Source: Streptomyces alanosinicus
GTDB lineage: Bacteria; Actinomycetota; Actinomycetes; Streptomycetales; Streptomycetaceae
Assembly: GCF_014650595.1 (NCBI RefSeq)
Contig: NZ_BMVG01000001.1
Location: 992,001 to 1,056,000, forward strand
Direction of reading: 5' to 3'
DNA length: 64,000 nucleotides
The notes beneath the pieces are model-generated. The model made no database searches and was not told where the DNA came from. It saw only the letters and a program-made list of their open reading frames with translations. Each line of letters opens with the position of its first letter. The first letter of the stretch is position 1. Position numbers and translations under genes: made by a program. Shown in pieces: positions 35,843 through 44,459 of this stretch.

Positions 35843-35919
35843 CGCGAGCCTCACATAAGCTCTTCACAAGGCTCGCGCATCATCCTTACGCCTGAGCCCC
35901 GATCGCTGTATCGGGGCTC
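35843..35919 (+). terminator. two successive stem-loops after copA
   Basis: CGCGAGCCT (35843-35851) pairs with 35869-35877 around a 17-nt loop. A second stem GAGCCCCGAT (35894-35903) pairs with 35910-35919 around CGCTGT and is followed by TTGCGT. Together they probably end the copZ-copA transcript. Confidence 0.65.
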
Positions 35920-35939
35920 TTGCGTACCTAATGGACATA

Positions 35940-36320
35940 TGCAAGAGACGCAGATCACAGTGATGCGAACGTAACCATCGAAGGGGTTCGAAGGTCTAAG
36001 TTGGCGATGTCGGTTCGGCGTCTTGGGGGGCGTCAGCCGGCATCTGGGGATGTCTTGGGGGACTTCCTCAGAGATGCGTTGCCGGGGCACGCACACAGGG
36101 AAGCTTTGAGCGGCCCTCCCAGCGTGCGTTGTCCCGGCAGACCGCACCGCATCACTGGAGCAGGACGAGTTTTGCTCATTCTGCTCGACGACAGCGATTC
36201 AGGCGCTGTCCTCTCCGAGCGCCCGGCCGGATCCCGTGGGGGGAATCCGCACCGGGACATGGGAAGGCGCCCTGATCGTCGGCCCGTGGGGGGACCGGCG
36301 ACAGGGCGCCTTCTGTTTTT
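35940..36320 (+). ncRNA. candidate small RNA between copA and citrate synthase
   Basis: This stretch has no convincing protein on either strand but ends with a strong plus-strand intrinsic terminator. A 12-bp stem (36263-36274 with 36302-36313) is followed by TGTTTTTC. There are further G-rich and palindromic segments upstream. No plus-strand gene precedes it apart from copA, which has its own hairpins, so an independent RNA of about 300 nt is the simplest reading. I recall, without being able to check, a report of an abundant sRNA beside the citrate synthase gene of S. coelicolor. The 5' end is a guess. Confidence 0.4.
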
Positions 36321-36428
36321 CTACGACTGTTCTTCTACGGCCGTTCTTCCATGGCTACGGCCACTCTTCCATGGCTCGGCCCGCCACCGGGGCGGCTCGG
36401 CCCGCCCGGGGCAGCTCGGCCCGCCACC

Positions 36429-36452
36429 GGGGCGCCGATGGAACGGCGCCCC
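36429..36452 (-). terminator. stem-loop after the citrate synthase gene
   Basis: GGGGCGCCG (36429-36437) pairs with 36444-36452 around a 6-nt loop, starting 13 bp after the minus-strand stop. There is no T-run. It is the likely end of the citrate synthase transcript. Confidence 0.6.
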
Positions 36453-36465
36453 TCACCGCCAGGTG

Positions 36466-37755
<1,290 letters not shown>

Positions 37756-37945
37756 GTCTTCCCTCACCGACGTAGTGCCTCATCTTCGAGGTGCCCTGAC
37801 TGTCTCTACCATCCCCCATTTGGCTCAGGAGAGTGCACTCGGGGTCGACCATTGGGCCCATTGGCGGCACTCAGTGCCGCCAACTTGCCCATCCTGCCCC
37901 CTTCGCGCGGCATCTGGAAGTGCTCTGTGACCTTCACGACTCATT

Positions 37946-37955
37946 TGATCGATCA
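37946..37955. promoter_or_regulatory. palindrome upstream of citrate synthase
   Basis: TGATCGATCA in an AT-rich stretch (ATTTGATCGATCATTT) about 190 bp ahead of the citrate synthase start and 40 bp after the recD2 stop. It is a possible regulator site; no known consensus is claimed. Confidence 0.35.
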
Positions 37956-37995
37956 TTTTGTGTGACGCACGTCGCGACGCCCGCCCAGGGGCAGG

Positions 37996-40254
37996 TCAGG
38001 AGCCATGCAGCCGGAAGTCCAGCGCCGTGCAACGCCGCCCCGCGGACACCGTGCGCACCGCCTGCCCGATCGCCTTGCGTGAACCGACGAGGACGACCAG
38101 CCGTTTCGCCCGTGTCACCGCCGTGTACAGCAGGTTCCGCTGCAACATCATCCATGCTCCGGTCGTGACGGGAATCACCACAGCGGGATATTCACTTCCC
38201 TGCGAACGGTGGATGGTCACTGCGTACGCATGGGCCAGTTCGTCCAGTTCGTCGAATTCATACGGGACCTCCTCGTCCTCGTCCGTCAGCACGGTCAGGC
38301 GCTGGTCGACCGGATCGAGCGATGTGACGACGCCGACGGTGCCGTTGAAGACACCGTTCTTCCCCTTGTCGTAATTGTTGCGAATCTGGGTGACCTTGTC
38401 GCCGACACGGAAGACCCGGCCGCCGAAGCGCTTCTCGGCCAGGTCGGGGCGGCCCGGGGTGATGGCCTGCTGAAGCAGGCCGTTGAGAGTGCCGGCACCG
38501 GCCGGACCCCGGTGCATCGGCGCGAGGACCTGCACATCCCGCCGCGGATCCAGCCCGAACCTGGCCGGAATCCGACGCGCCGCCACATCCACGGTGAGCC
38601 GCCCGGCCTCCTCCGTGTCGTCCTCCACGAAGAGGAAGAAGTCCTTCAGTCCCTCGGTGAGCGGATGCCGCCCGGAGTTGATCCGGTGCGCGTTGGTGAC
38701 GACTCCGGACTGCTGGGCCTGCCGGAAGACCTGGGTGAGCCGGACGGCGGGGACAGGGCTCTGGGGCGCCAGCAGGTCGCGGAGCACCTCCCCCGCGCCG
38801 ACGCTGGGCAACTGGTCGACATCCCCGACGAAGAGGAGATGCGCCCCCGGCGGTACGGCTTTGACCAGCTTGTTGGCGAGGAGGAGATCCAGCATGGAGG
38901 CCTCGTCGACCACGACCAGGTCGGCGTCGAGCGGCCGGTCCCGGTCATAGGCGGCATCCCCACCGGGCTTCAGCTCCAGCAGCCGGTGCACGGTGGAGGC
39001 CTCCGCGCCGGTCAGCTCGGCGAGCCGCTTGGCGGCCCGTCCGGTCGGCGCGGCGAGCAGCACCTTCGCGTGCTTGGCACGGGCCAGCTCCACGATCGAG
39101 CGCACCGTGAAGGACTTGCCGCAGCCGGGCCCGCCGGTGAGCACGGCGACCTTGCGGGTGAGCGCGAGGCGTACGGCGGCCTCCTGCTCGGACGCGAGAT
39201 CGGCCCCGGTGCGTGTCTTCAGCCAGCCGAGAGCCTTCTCCCACTCGACGTCCTGGAAGCCCGGCAGCCGGTCCTGGTCCGTGCGCAGGAGGCGGAGCAG
39301 CTGGGCGGAGAGGGAGAGTTCGGCCCGGTGGAAGGGGACGAGATAGACGGCGGTGACAGGCTCGGAGTGCTCGCCGTCCAATCCCGGCACCTTCTCCCGT
39401 ACGACGCCCGGCTCCTCGCCGTCCTCTCCCGGCTGGGCCAGTTCGGCGAGGCACTCGATGACGAGTCCGGTGTCGACGGCGAGCAGCTTCACGGCGTCGG
39501 AGATCAGCCGCTCCTCCGGCAGGAAGCAGTGGCCCTGGTCGGCGGACTGCGACAGCGCGTACTGCAGACCTGCCTTGACCCGCTCCGGGCTGTCGTGCGG
39601 GATCCCGACGGACTGGGCGATCTTGTCGGCGGTGAGGAAGCCGATGCCCCAGACGTCGGCGGCGAGCCGGTAGGGGTGGTTCTTCACGACGGAGATCGAC
39701 GCGTCCCCGTACTTCTTGTAGATCCGTACGGCGATGGACGTCGACACCTCGACGGTCTGGAGGAAGAGCATGACCTCCTTGATCGCCTTCTGTTCCTCCC
39801 AGGCCTCGGCGATCTTCTTGGTCCGCTTGGGACCCAGCCCCGGCACCTCGATGAGCCGCTTGGGCTCCTCCTCGATGATGCGCAGGGTGTCGGTGCCGAA
39901 GTGCTGTGTGATCCGGTCGGCGAAGACCGGTCCGATCCCCTTGACCAGCCCGGACCCCAGGTATCGCCGGATGCCCTGGACGGTGGCGGGCAGGACGGTC
40001 GTGTAGTTCTCGACGAGGAACTGCTTGCCGTACTGGGGGTGCGACCCCCAGCGGCCCTCCATCCGCAGCGACTCCCCCGCCTGGGCACCGAGCAGCGCAC
40101 CCACGACCGTGAGGAGATCGCCGGCGCCTCTGCCGGTGTCGACCCGGGCGACCGTGTACCCGTTCTCCTCGTTGGCGTACGTGATCCTCTCCAGCACCCC
40201 TTCAAGCACGGCGAGCTTCCGCTCACCGCCCTGGGTCCCCACCTGTTGAGCCAT
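37996..40254 (-). CDS. recD2: RecD2-type ATP-dependent DNA helicase
   Basis: A 752-residue SF1B helicase. The N-terminal OB-like region has helix-hairpin-helix repeats (GIGPVFADRITQHFG, VPGLGPKRTKKIAEAW). The helicase core follows: Walker A TGGPGCGKSFT near residue 375, VVVDEASMLDLLLA (Walker B), VGDVDQLPSVGAGEV, TQVFRQAQQS, and C-terminal AYAVTIHRSQGSEYPAVVIP with LLYTAVTRAK. RecD2 is a 5'-3' helicase in bacteria without RecBC, used in repair and mismatch tolerance. ATG at 40254. No partner genes nearby. Confidence 0.93.
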   Translation of the reverse strand: MAQQVGTQGGERKLAVLEGVLERITYANEENGYTVARVDTGRGAGDLLTVVGALLGAQAGESLRMEGRWGSHPQYGKQFLVENYTTVLPATVQGIRRYLGSGLVKGIGPVFADRITQHFGTDTLRIIEEEPKRLIEVPGLGPKRTKKIAEAWEEQKAIKEVMLFLQTVEVSTSIAVRIYKKYGDASISVVKNHPYRLAADVWGIGFLTADKIAQSVGIPHDSPERVKAGLQYALSQSADQGHCFLPEERLISDAVKLLAVDTGLVIECLAELAQPGEDGEEPGVVREKVPGLDGEHSEPVTAVYLVPFHRAELSLSAQLLRLLRTDQDRLPGFQDVEWEKALGWLKTRTGADLASEQEAAVRLALTRKVAVLTGGPGCGKSFTVRSIVELARAKHAKVLLAAPTGRAAKRLAELTGAEASTVHRLLELKPGGDAAYDRDRPLDADLVVVDEASMLDLLLANKLVKAVPPGAHLLFVGDVDQLPSVGAGEVLRDLLAPQSPVPAVRLTQVFRQAQQSGVVTNAHRINSGRHPLTEGLKDFFLFVEDDTEEAGRLTVDVAARRIPARFGLDPRRDVQVLAPMHRGPAGAGTLNGLLQQAITPGRPDLAEKRFGGRVFRVGDKVTQIRNNYDKGKNGVFNGTVGVVTSLDPVDQRLTVLTDEDEEVPYEFDELDELAHAYAVTIHRSQGSEYPAVVIPVTTGAWMMLQRNLLYTAVTRAKRLVVLVGSRKAIGQAVRTVSAGRRCTALDFRLHGS

Positions 40255-40354
40255 GATCCGACGGTACCGGTGGGGTGTGACATCGGGGGCGCCAAGGCCC
40301 CCACTGTGGCGGAGGCGGAAGAAACGACCTTTCTCGTCCACCGACAGAATTCCG

Positions 40355-40738
40355 TCAGCCAATTACCCTGATTCCGAGTTCCTGCAACAGAGCCGAACAG
40401 ACAGGGCACGGGGTCGTAGACTTCCCATGGTCCGGATTACCAGGCTCTCGAATCATGCGGGATGTCAGAGCGCTGTCGTGGAATCGGGAGGCCGCTTCCC
40501 GGAGCGTCACACTACGGCCGTCCGTGCGCGCCGAGTCCATCTCCCACAACTGGTCCGACACCAAGGCCGACTCTGCGCACCGACCGGTGAACCTCCTGCG
40601 CGTCTCCACTGGTAGCGAGTCGACGAACTCCAGTACCGCAGGGTGCAGGTTGGGCGTACCCGGGCCGACAAGACTGGTTTGGCTCAATACCATGCCCTGG
40701 ACGAGCAGGGAAGAAGACACCGAAGGGATCTCAATCAA
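40355..40738 (-). CDS. YwqJ-type nucleic-acid deaminase-fold protein, possibly 5'-truncated
   Basis: The C-terminal 95 residues show the deaminase-superfamily zinc pattern: RFTGRCAESALVSDQLW (Cys-Ala-Glu) and STTPCPVCSALLQELGI (CPxC). This matches the YwqJ-like deaminases, which occur alone or as polymorphic-toxin tips. The leading part LHPAVLEFVDSLP also fits. Start is unsure: TTG at 40738, GTG at 40720 or ATG at 40693, none with a strong ribosome site. The frame is open up to a stop at 40796, and that stretch still looks homologous, so the gene may have lost its 5' end. Base use is more AT-rich than the neighbours. Confidence 0.65.
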   Translation of the reverse strand: MIEIPSVSSSLLVQGMVLSQTSLVGPGTPNLHPAVLEFVDSLPVETRRRFTGRCAESALVSDQLWEMDSARTDGRSVTLREAASRFHDSALTSRMIREPGNPDHGKSTTPCPVCSALLQELGIRVIG

Positions 40739-40815
40739 AACAGCACTCCGTACAGAAAGTCGGCCATATTCCGCGATTACTCCACAGAGAAGCCTTCAGC
40801 GTCGGCCGGCAGCAT

Positions 40816-40847
40816 TGAGGGTCCGTCGGCAAGCTGACGGACCCTCA
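40816..40847 (-). terminator. stem-loop after the 40867-41271 gene
   Basis: TGAGGGTCCGTC (40816-40827) pairs perfectly with 40836-40847 around an 8-nt loop, 19 bp after the stop of the minus-strand secreted-protein gene. No T-run, but the 12-bp perfect stem is a good hairpin terminator. Confidence 0.7.
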
Positions 40848-40866
40848 TGGACGACCGAGGTTGGGT

Positions 40867-41271
40867 TCAGTCGTCGAAGGTATAGGCGTAGGTCCACGCA
40901 CTGCACGAGTATGCTTTACCGCCCTTGTAAAGGCAGGCGCGGAAGTCGATACTCGTATCCTCGGGGAAATCCCGGATGAAGTCCCCTGATGAGCCTGCTC
41001 CGCCCGAATGGACGAGTGTCTTCGTCGAATACCACCCGGCGCCGTCGGTCCTCTTCAGCTTGTACTGAACGGCAGCCGAGGCTCCATCAGAAAGTGTGTC
41101 GTGGATCCGGAAAGTATCTCCATCCGGCCAGAACTCCACCCATGAACCCGGAGTGCTGGCGCTCCAGTAGACGTTCGCCATGGCGGAGCTGGCGGAGTTC
41201 GCGGCAATGCCGACGGCCGCGAACACTGTGCCGACCCCTATGAAGACGCGCCGCTTCAAAGATGAGCTCAA
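40867..41271 (-). CDS. secreted protein of unknown function, 134 aa
   Basis: TTG at 41271 with GGGGGAA 4-5 nt upstream is the start. A signal peptide (SLKRRVFIGVGTVFAAVGIA, cleavage near AMA-NV) is followed by about 100 residues rich in aromatic and small residues: STPGSWVEFWPDGDTFRIHD, YKLKRTDGAGWYSTKTLV, and two cysteines in RACLYKGGKAYSCSAWTY that may form a disulfide. It looks like a small beta-sandwich, as in many Streptomyces secreted proteins. The family is not recognised. It lies in the accessory island between recD2 and the ribose operon. Confidence 0.75.
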   Translation of the reverse strand: MSSSLKRRVFIGVGTVFAAVGIAANSASSAMANVYWSASTPGSWVEFWPDGDTFRIHDTLSDGASAAVQYKLKRTDGAGWYSTKTLVHSGGAGSSGDFIRDFPEDTSIDFRACLYKGGKAYSCSAWTYAYTFDD

Positions 41272-41528
41272 GATTCCCCCTGTATTACGTCGATTTTCGA
41301 TTTCGAGGCGTGCACGAAGCCATGTGCGGCACTGGTCCGACCTGCGCCAGTTGCGAGCGTGTGGTCGTGAGCGGCCTCGAATGCCCCGTCAGTCTTGCTC
41401 ACGACCAGGGCGGAGAGCGTTAGCGCTCAGTCCACACTTGACTTGGCTGTGCGTCGACTCCCCAGCGCCGCACGCCTGGTTCCGGGCCGGGCGCTGTCGA
41501 GGGCATGGGCGTGGGCGTGGGCGTGGCC

Positions 41529-41717
41529 CTACGGCGCCATGTCTCGCTTCTTCACGGCTTCGAGGAACGTGGTGAAGGCAGGGGCGGGGAAGGTGAGGGT
41601 GCGATGGGCTGGGATCTTGGAGTCGCGGATGGCAACGCGGGTGCGGGTGGTGGCGATCTCCACGCACTCGTTACCATCGCCCGGGCCGGAGTAGGACGAC
41701 TTTCGCCAGTTGCCCAT
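41529..41717 (-). CDS. DUF397 protein, partner of the adjacent HTH regulator
   Basis: A 62-residue DUF397 protein: NWRKSSYSGPGDGNECVEIA and IRDSKIPAHRTLTFPAPAFT are the two diagnostic blocks. ATG at 41717 with AGGAGAG is preferred over a start 5 codons upstream. It lies 11 bp after the WhiJ-like HTH gene. Such pairs are frequent in Streptomyces and are thought to modulate development or act in a toxin-antitoxin-like way. Between 41272 and 41528 there is no gene, only a short GGGCGT repeat near 41500. Confidence 0.9.
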   Translation of the reverse strand: MGNWRKSSYSGPGDGNECVEIATTRTRVAIRDSKIPAHRTLTFPAPAFTTFLEAVKKRDMAP

Positions 41718-41728
41718 GGGGTCTCTCC

Positions 41729-42565
41729 TCACAACTCCTTCGCCAGCCGGTGGATGAGATCACGCGACTGTCCGGGTTCGAGCGCCGCGGCCTCCACTCT
41801 ACGGAAGCTGGTTCGGTAGGTGTTGAGCTGAGCCTCGGAATCAATGAAGGCTGTGCCGTGCAAGGCGTCACGGACCACTGTGTCCAGCTTGGGCAGGGAG
41901 CCGCCCACGTACGTCATGGTGCTTGAGGCTCTGGCGAAACCGTCCATGTCGAAGGGGATGACGCGCACGGTGATGTGCTCCGCTTCGGACAGCTCGACGA
42001 GTCGGGTGAGTTGGGCCCTTGAGGTGGCACGATCACTGACCCTGATCCGCAGCGCCGCCTCATGAACCACCGCTTCGTACGGGATGGTGAACCGCTGACG
42101 TGCCTTTCGGTGCCGGATGCGCAACTCAAGTTCTTCGCCGGTCAGTTCTGGAAGTCTGGACGAGAAGACAGCACGTGAATAGCCCTCGGTCTGCAGGAGG
42201 CCTGGCACGTACAGGATTGCCACGTGCCGGAGAAACCGGGCATGGTGCTCCAGCTCAGACAAGTCCAGAAATGACGTGGGAAGCAAGCCCCGGTACTCCT
42301 CCCACCAACCCCGCGCCCGGTCTGTGGCCATCTCGACCAGCGCATCGATGAACTCCGCATCGGTGCAGGCGTAATGGGATGCGAGTCGGCGCAGTCGCTC
42401 CTCGCTCACTCCCGTGAGCCCTGATTCGATGTGGCTCATCTGCACCCTGTTGGCCCCGAGTAGCGCCGCCGACTGGATGGCGGTGAGTCCGGCTGCCTCG
42501 CGGAGCCTCCGCAACTCGACCCCCAGGCGCAACTGACGTGCTGTTGGTTCACGCCTCTGAACCAT
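41729..42565 (-). CDS. WhiJ-like XRE-family regulator (HTH + DUF5753)
   Basis: A 278-residue protein. Residues 10-70 are an XRE HTH (LGVELRRLREAAGLTAIQSA, then ALLGANRVQMSHIESGLTGV); residues 90-275 are a DUF5753 domain (ILYVPGLLQTEGYSRAVF, DMDGFARASSTMTYVGG). ATG at 42565 follows AGGAG. This is the WhiJ-type regulator layout, with the DUF397 gene downstream and the anti-sigma-like ATPase gene divergent on the other side, the classical three-gene unit. Confidence 0.92.
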   Translation of the reverse strand: MVQRREPTARQLRLGVELRRLREAAGLTAIQSAALLGANRVQMSHIESGLTGVSEERLRRLASHYACTDAEFIDALVEMATDRARGWWEEYRGLLPTSFLDLSELEHHARFLRHVAILYVPGLLQTEGYSRAVFSSRLPELTGEELELRIRHRKARQRFTIPYEAVVHEAALRIRVSDRATSRAQLTRLVELSEAEHITVRVIPFDMDGFARASSTMTYVGGSLPKLDTVVRDALHGTAFIDSEAQLNTYRTSFRRVEAAALEPGQSRDLIHRLAKEL

Positions 42566-42746
42566 GAGTTGCTCCTGCTCTTTCGAGGGTGGATCGCGCG
42601 ATCAGCTTGCCACGGGTTACACGTTACCCCTACCGTCGGTGACGTACCGCACACGCAGCGGAAGCGCACTGCACCGTCATGCTGTGACGGCTGCGGCAAT
42701 GCCACCGCGCGCCAAATCCATCCCTCTGTACCGGAGTTGATGACGC

Positions 42747-43088
42747 ATGCCCGAAATCGAGTCCTGGGACTACACGCTCTACGTTCCCAACGACCTGAGA
42801 GCGGTGACGGTGTGCCGGCGCACGCTGCGGCTGATCCTGACCCTGCACGGGCTGGTCGGGATCGTGGACACCGCGGAGCTGCTGGCTGCCGAGTTGGTCT
42901 CCAATGCTGTGCGGCATACGAAGGGCCCGGCCGCGTTGAGGGTGCGTCGTACCCCGGAGGACACCGTGTGGATCGGGGCGTGGGACAGCGACCCTGCCCC
43001 GCCGGATCCTCCGCGTCCGCTGGAGCAGGTGGCGCAGTGGGAGGACGGGCGGGGGCTGGGGCTGGTGAAGGCGTGTGCGCGGTACTGA
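42747..43088 (+). CDS. histidine-kinase-like ATPase (anti-sigma-factor type), truncated by an in-frame TGA
   Basis: A 113-residue GHKL ATPase with the N box AAELVSNAVRHTKG and the G box EDGRGLGLVKACA, as in the RsbW-like partners of WhiJ/DUF397 units. The frame ends at TGA 43086-43088, but directly beyond it the same frame continues for 22 codons with the expected C-terminus (GWQPTARFGDRGKYVWCELA) and a TGA at 43155-43157. The stop replaces what should be TGG (Trp). The full length would be 136 residues, normal for the family. It may be non-functional, or stable without the last strand. Confidence 0.85.
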   Translation: MPEIESWDYTLYVPNDLRAVTVCRRTLRLILTLHGLVGIVDTAELLAAELVSNAVRHTKGPAALRVRRTPEDTVWIGAWDSDPAPPDPPRPLEQVAQWEDGRGLGLVKACARY

Positions 43089-43157
43089 GGGTGGCAGCCG
43101 ACGGCCCGGTTCGGGGACCGGGGGAAGTACGTGTGGTGCGAACTTGCGGCGGCGTGA
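43089..43157 (+). pseudogene. detached 3' end of the ATPase gene
   Basis: Sixty-nine bases in the same frame as the preceding ATPase encode its normal last strand (GKYVWCELAAA) after the premature TGA. A single G-to-A change (TGG to TGA) explains the break; there is no frameshift. The remnant is intact, which suggests a recent mutation, a sequencing error or read-through. Confidence 0.8.
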
Positions 43158-43189
43158 CTCGTTGATCACCGCGATGGAAAGGAGAGCTG

Positions 43190-44146
43190 ATGGTCGGCTC
43201 GTCGCATGAAGCGCTGCATCGGATCTTCCAGAAGGATCCGACGCTGCTGACGAAGGCGTTACAGAAGGTCCTGCACGTGCCGTTCCCCGAGCCCCGGGAG
43301 ATCGCCGCGCTGAACGTGGACCTCACCGAGATCGAACCGGTCGAGCGCCGGGTCGACACCCTGCTGCGGGCGGAGACGGACGAGGGCACGTATCTGCTGG
43401 TCGTGGAGTCGCAGGGGAAGGCGGACGAACGCAAGCGGGGCAGCTGGCCCTACTACCTGTCCTACTTGTATGAGAAGTACCGGTGCGAGCCGGTGCTCAT
43501 CGTGATCACGCAGAGCAGCAAGACCGCGCGGTGGGCGTCGAAGCCGATCCGGTTCGGTTTCCCCGGCTGGGACTCGATGACAGTACGTCCGCTGGTCATC
43601 GGCCCGGACAACGTACCCGTGATCGCCGACACGCATCAGGCCGAGCGGGACGTACCTCTTGCGGTGCTCTCGGCCATGACACACGGACGCGGGCCCAAGG
43701 CTCCGGCCATACTGGAATCACTGGCCGCCGCCCTGGGGACCATCGACCCCGACAGTGCCGCAGTCTTCGTGCAGTTTGTCGACTCCTGCCTGGCCGACCC
43801 CCAGGCGAAGCAGATGTGGAGGGACCTCATGACGGCGATCCAGTACTTCTGGCGACACCCCCTGGCCGAGCAAGTACGCGAAGAAGGCCGGGAGCAGGGC
43901 CTGGAAGAAGGCTGGCAACAGGGCCGGGAGCAAGGCCTCGAACAAGGCCTCGAACAAGGCCTGGAACAAGGTCGCGCCGAGGCCAAGGCCGAGATGGTGC
44001 TGCACATTCTGGAGTGGCGCCGCATCCCGGTACTTGAAGCCGACCGCAAGCGAGTGGCGGCGTGCAGGGACCTGGCTCAGCTGGAGCTCTGGGCCCAGCA
44101 AGCCATGCACGCCACGGACGCCGCGGAGTTGTTCGACACGGAGTGA
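43190..44146 (+). CDS. Rpn-like PD-(D/E)XK nuclease-family protein with EQG repeats
   Basis: A 318-residue protein. The N-terminal 180 residues match the Rpn/transposase-31-like PD-(D/E)XK family common in Streptomyces: RRVDTLLRAETDEG (D56) and LLVVESQGKADE (E73-x-Q75, with K77). The usual E-x-K is E-x-Q, as in other members. Residues about 225-262 are a charged repeat region (EEGREQGLEEGWQQGREQG, then three EQGL units), followed by a helical C-terminus. ATG follows GGAGAG. It may act as a recombination-promoting nuclease or in defence; the function is unproven. Confidence 0.75.
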   Translation: MVGSSHEALHRIFQKDPTLLTKALQKVLHVPFPEPREIAALNVDLTEIEPVERRVDTLLRAETDEGTYLLVVESQGKADERKRGSWPYYLSYLYEKYRCEPVLIVITQSSKTARWASKPIRFGFPGWDSMTVRPLVIGPDNVPVIADTHQAERDVPLAVLSAMTHGRGPKAPAILESLAAALGTIDPDSAAVFVQFVDSCLADPQAKQMWRDLMTAIQYFWRHPLAEQVREEGREQGLEEGWQQGREQGLEQGLEQGLEQGRAEAKAEMVLHILEWRRIPVLEADRKRVAACRDLAQLELWAQQAMHATDAAELFDTE

Positions 44147-44459
44147 TCCCGTGGCCGTCGGGCTGCTCGCTCCCCGGACAGTGTCAGGCCGAAGCGAGCG
44201 AGCGGCCCGGGAGGCAGGCGCCCTGACCGGTGCCGGGCCCACGGAGTGTCTGGGTACATGACGCCAGAGCGGGGGCGGGGGTGAACTTCGCTCGCAGCCT
44301 CGCACCCGCACCCGCACCCGGTCACGATTAGGTTTCGGTCAATGTTCAACCTCTTGCGACGCGGCCGTGTAATCGATTCCAATCCTTCCCATGGCGTGGG
44401 TGTAATCGATTCCACGCCCCGTACGAGCCGCGAAAACTCACGAGGAGGTGAGCCCCTCG
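44147..44459 (+). other. 313-bp gap holding the control region of the ribose operon
   Basis: No gene is seen. The left half has a short CGCACC repeat (44300-44320) without known role. The right half carries two operator palindromes. The promoter of the operon must lie between about 44330 and 44430. Confidence 0.55.
44366..44413 (+). promoter_or_regulatory. two LacI-type operators before the ribose operon
   Basis: GTGTAATCGATTCCA occurs at 44366-44380 and again at 44399-44413, 33 bp apart (about three helical turns). Its core TGNAATCGATTNCA is a 14-bp palindrome with the central CG typical of LacI-family operators. Paired sites in phase ahead of the regulator gene imply autoregulation by DNA looping or cooperative binding. 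Confidence 0.88.
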
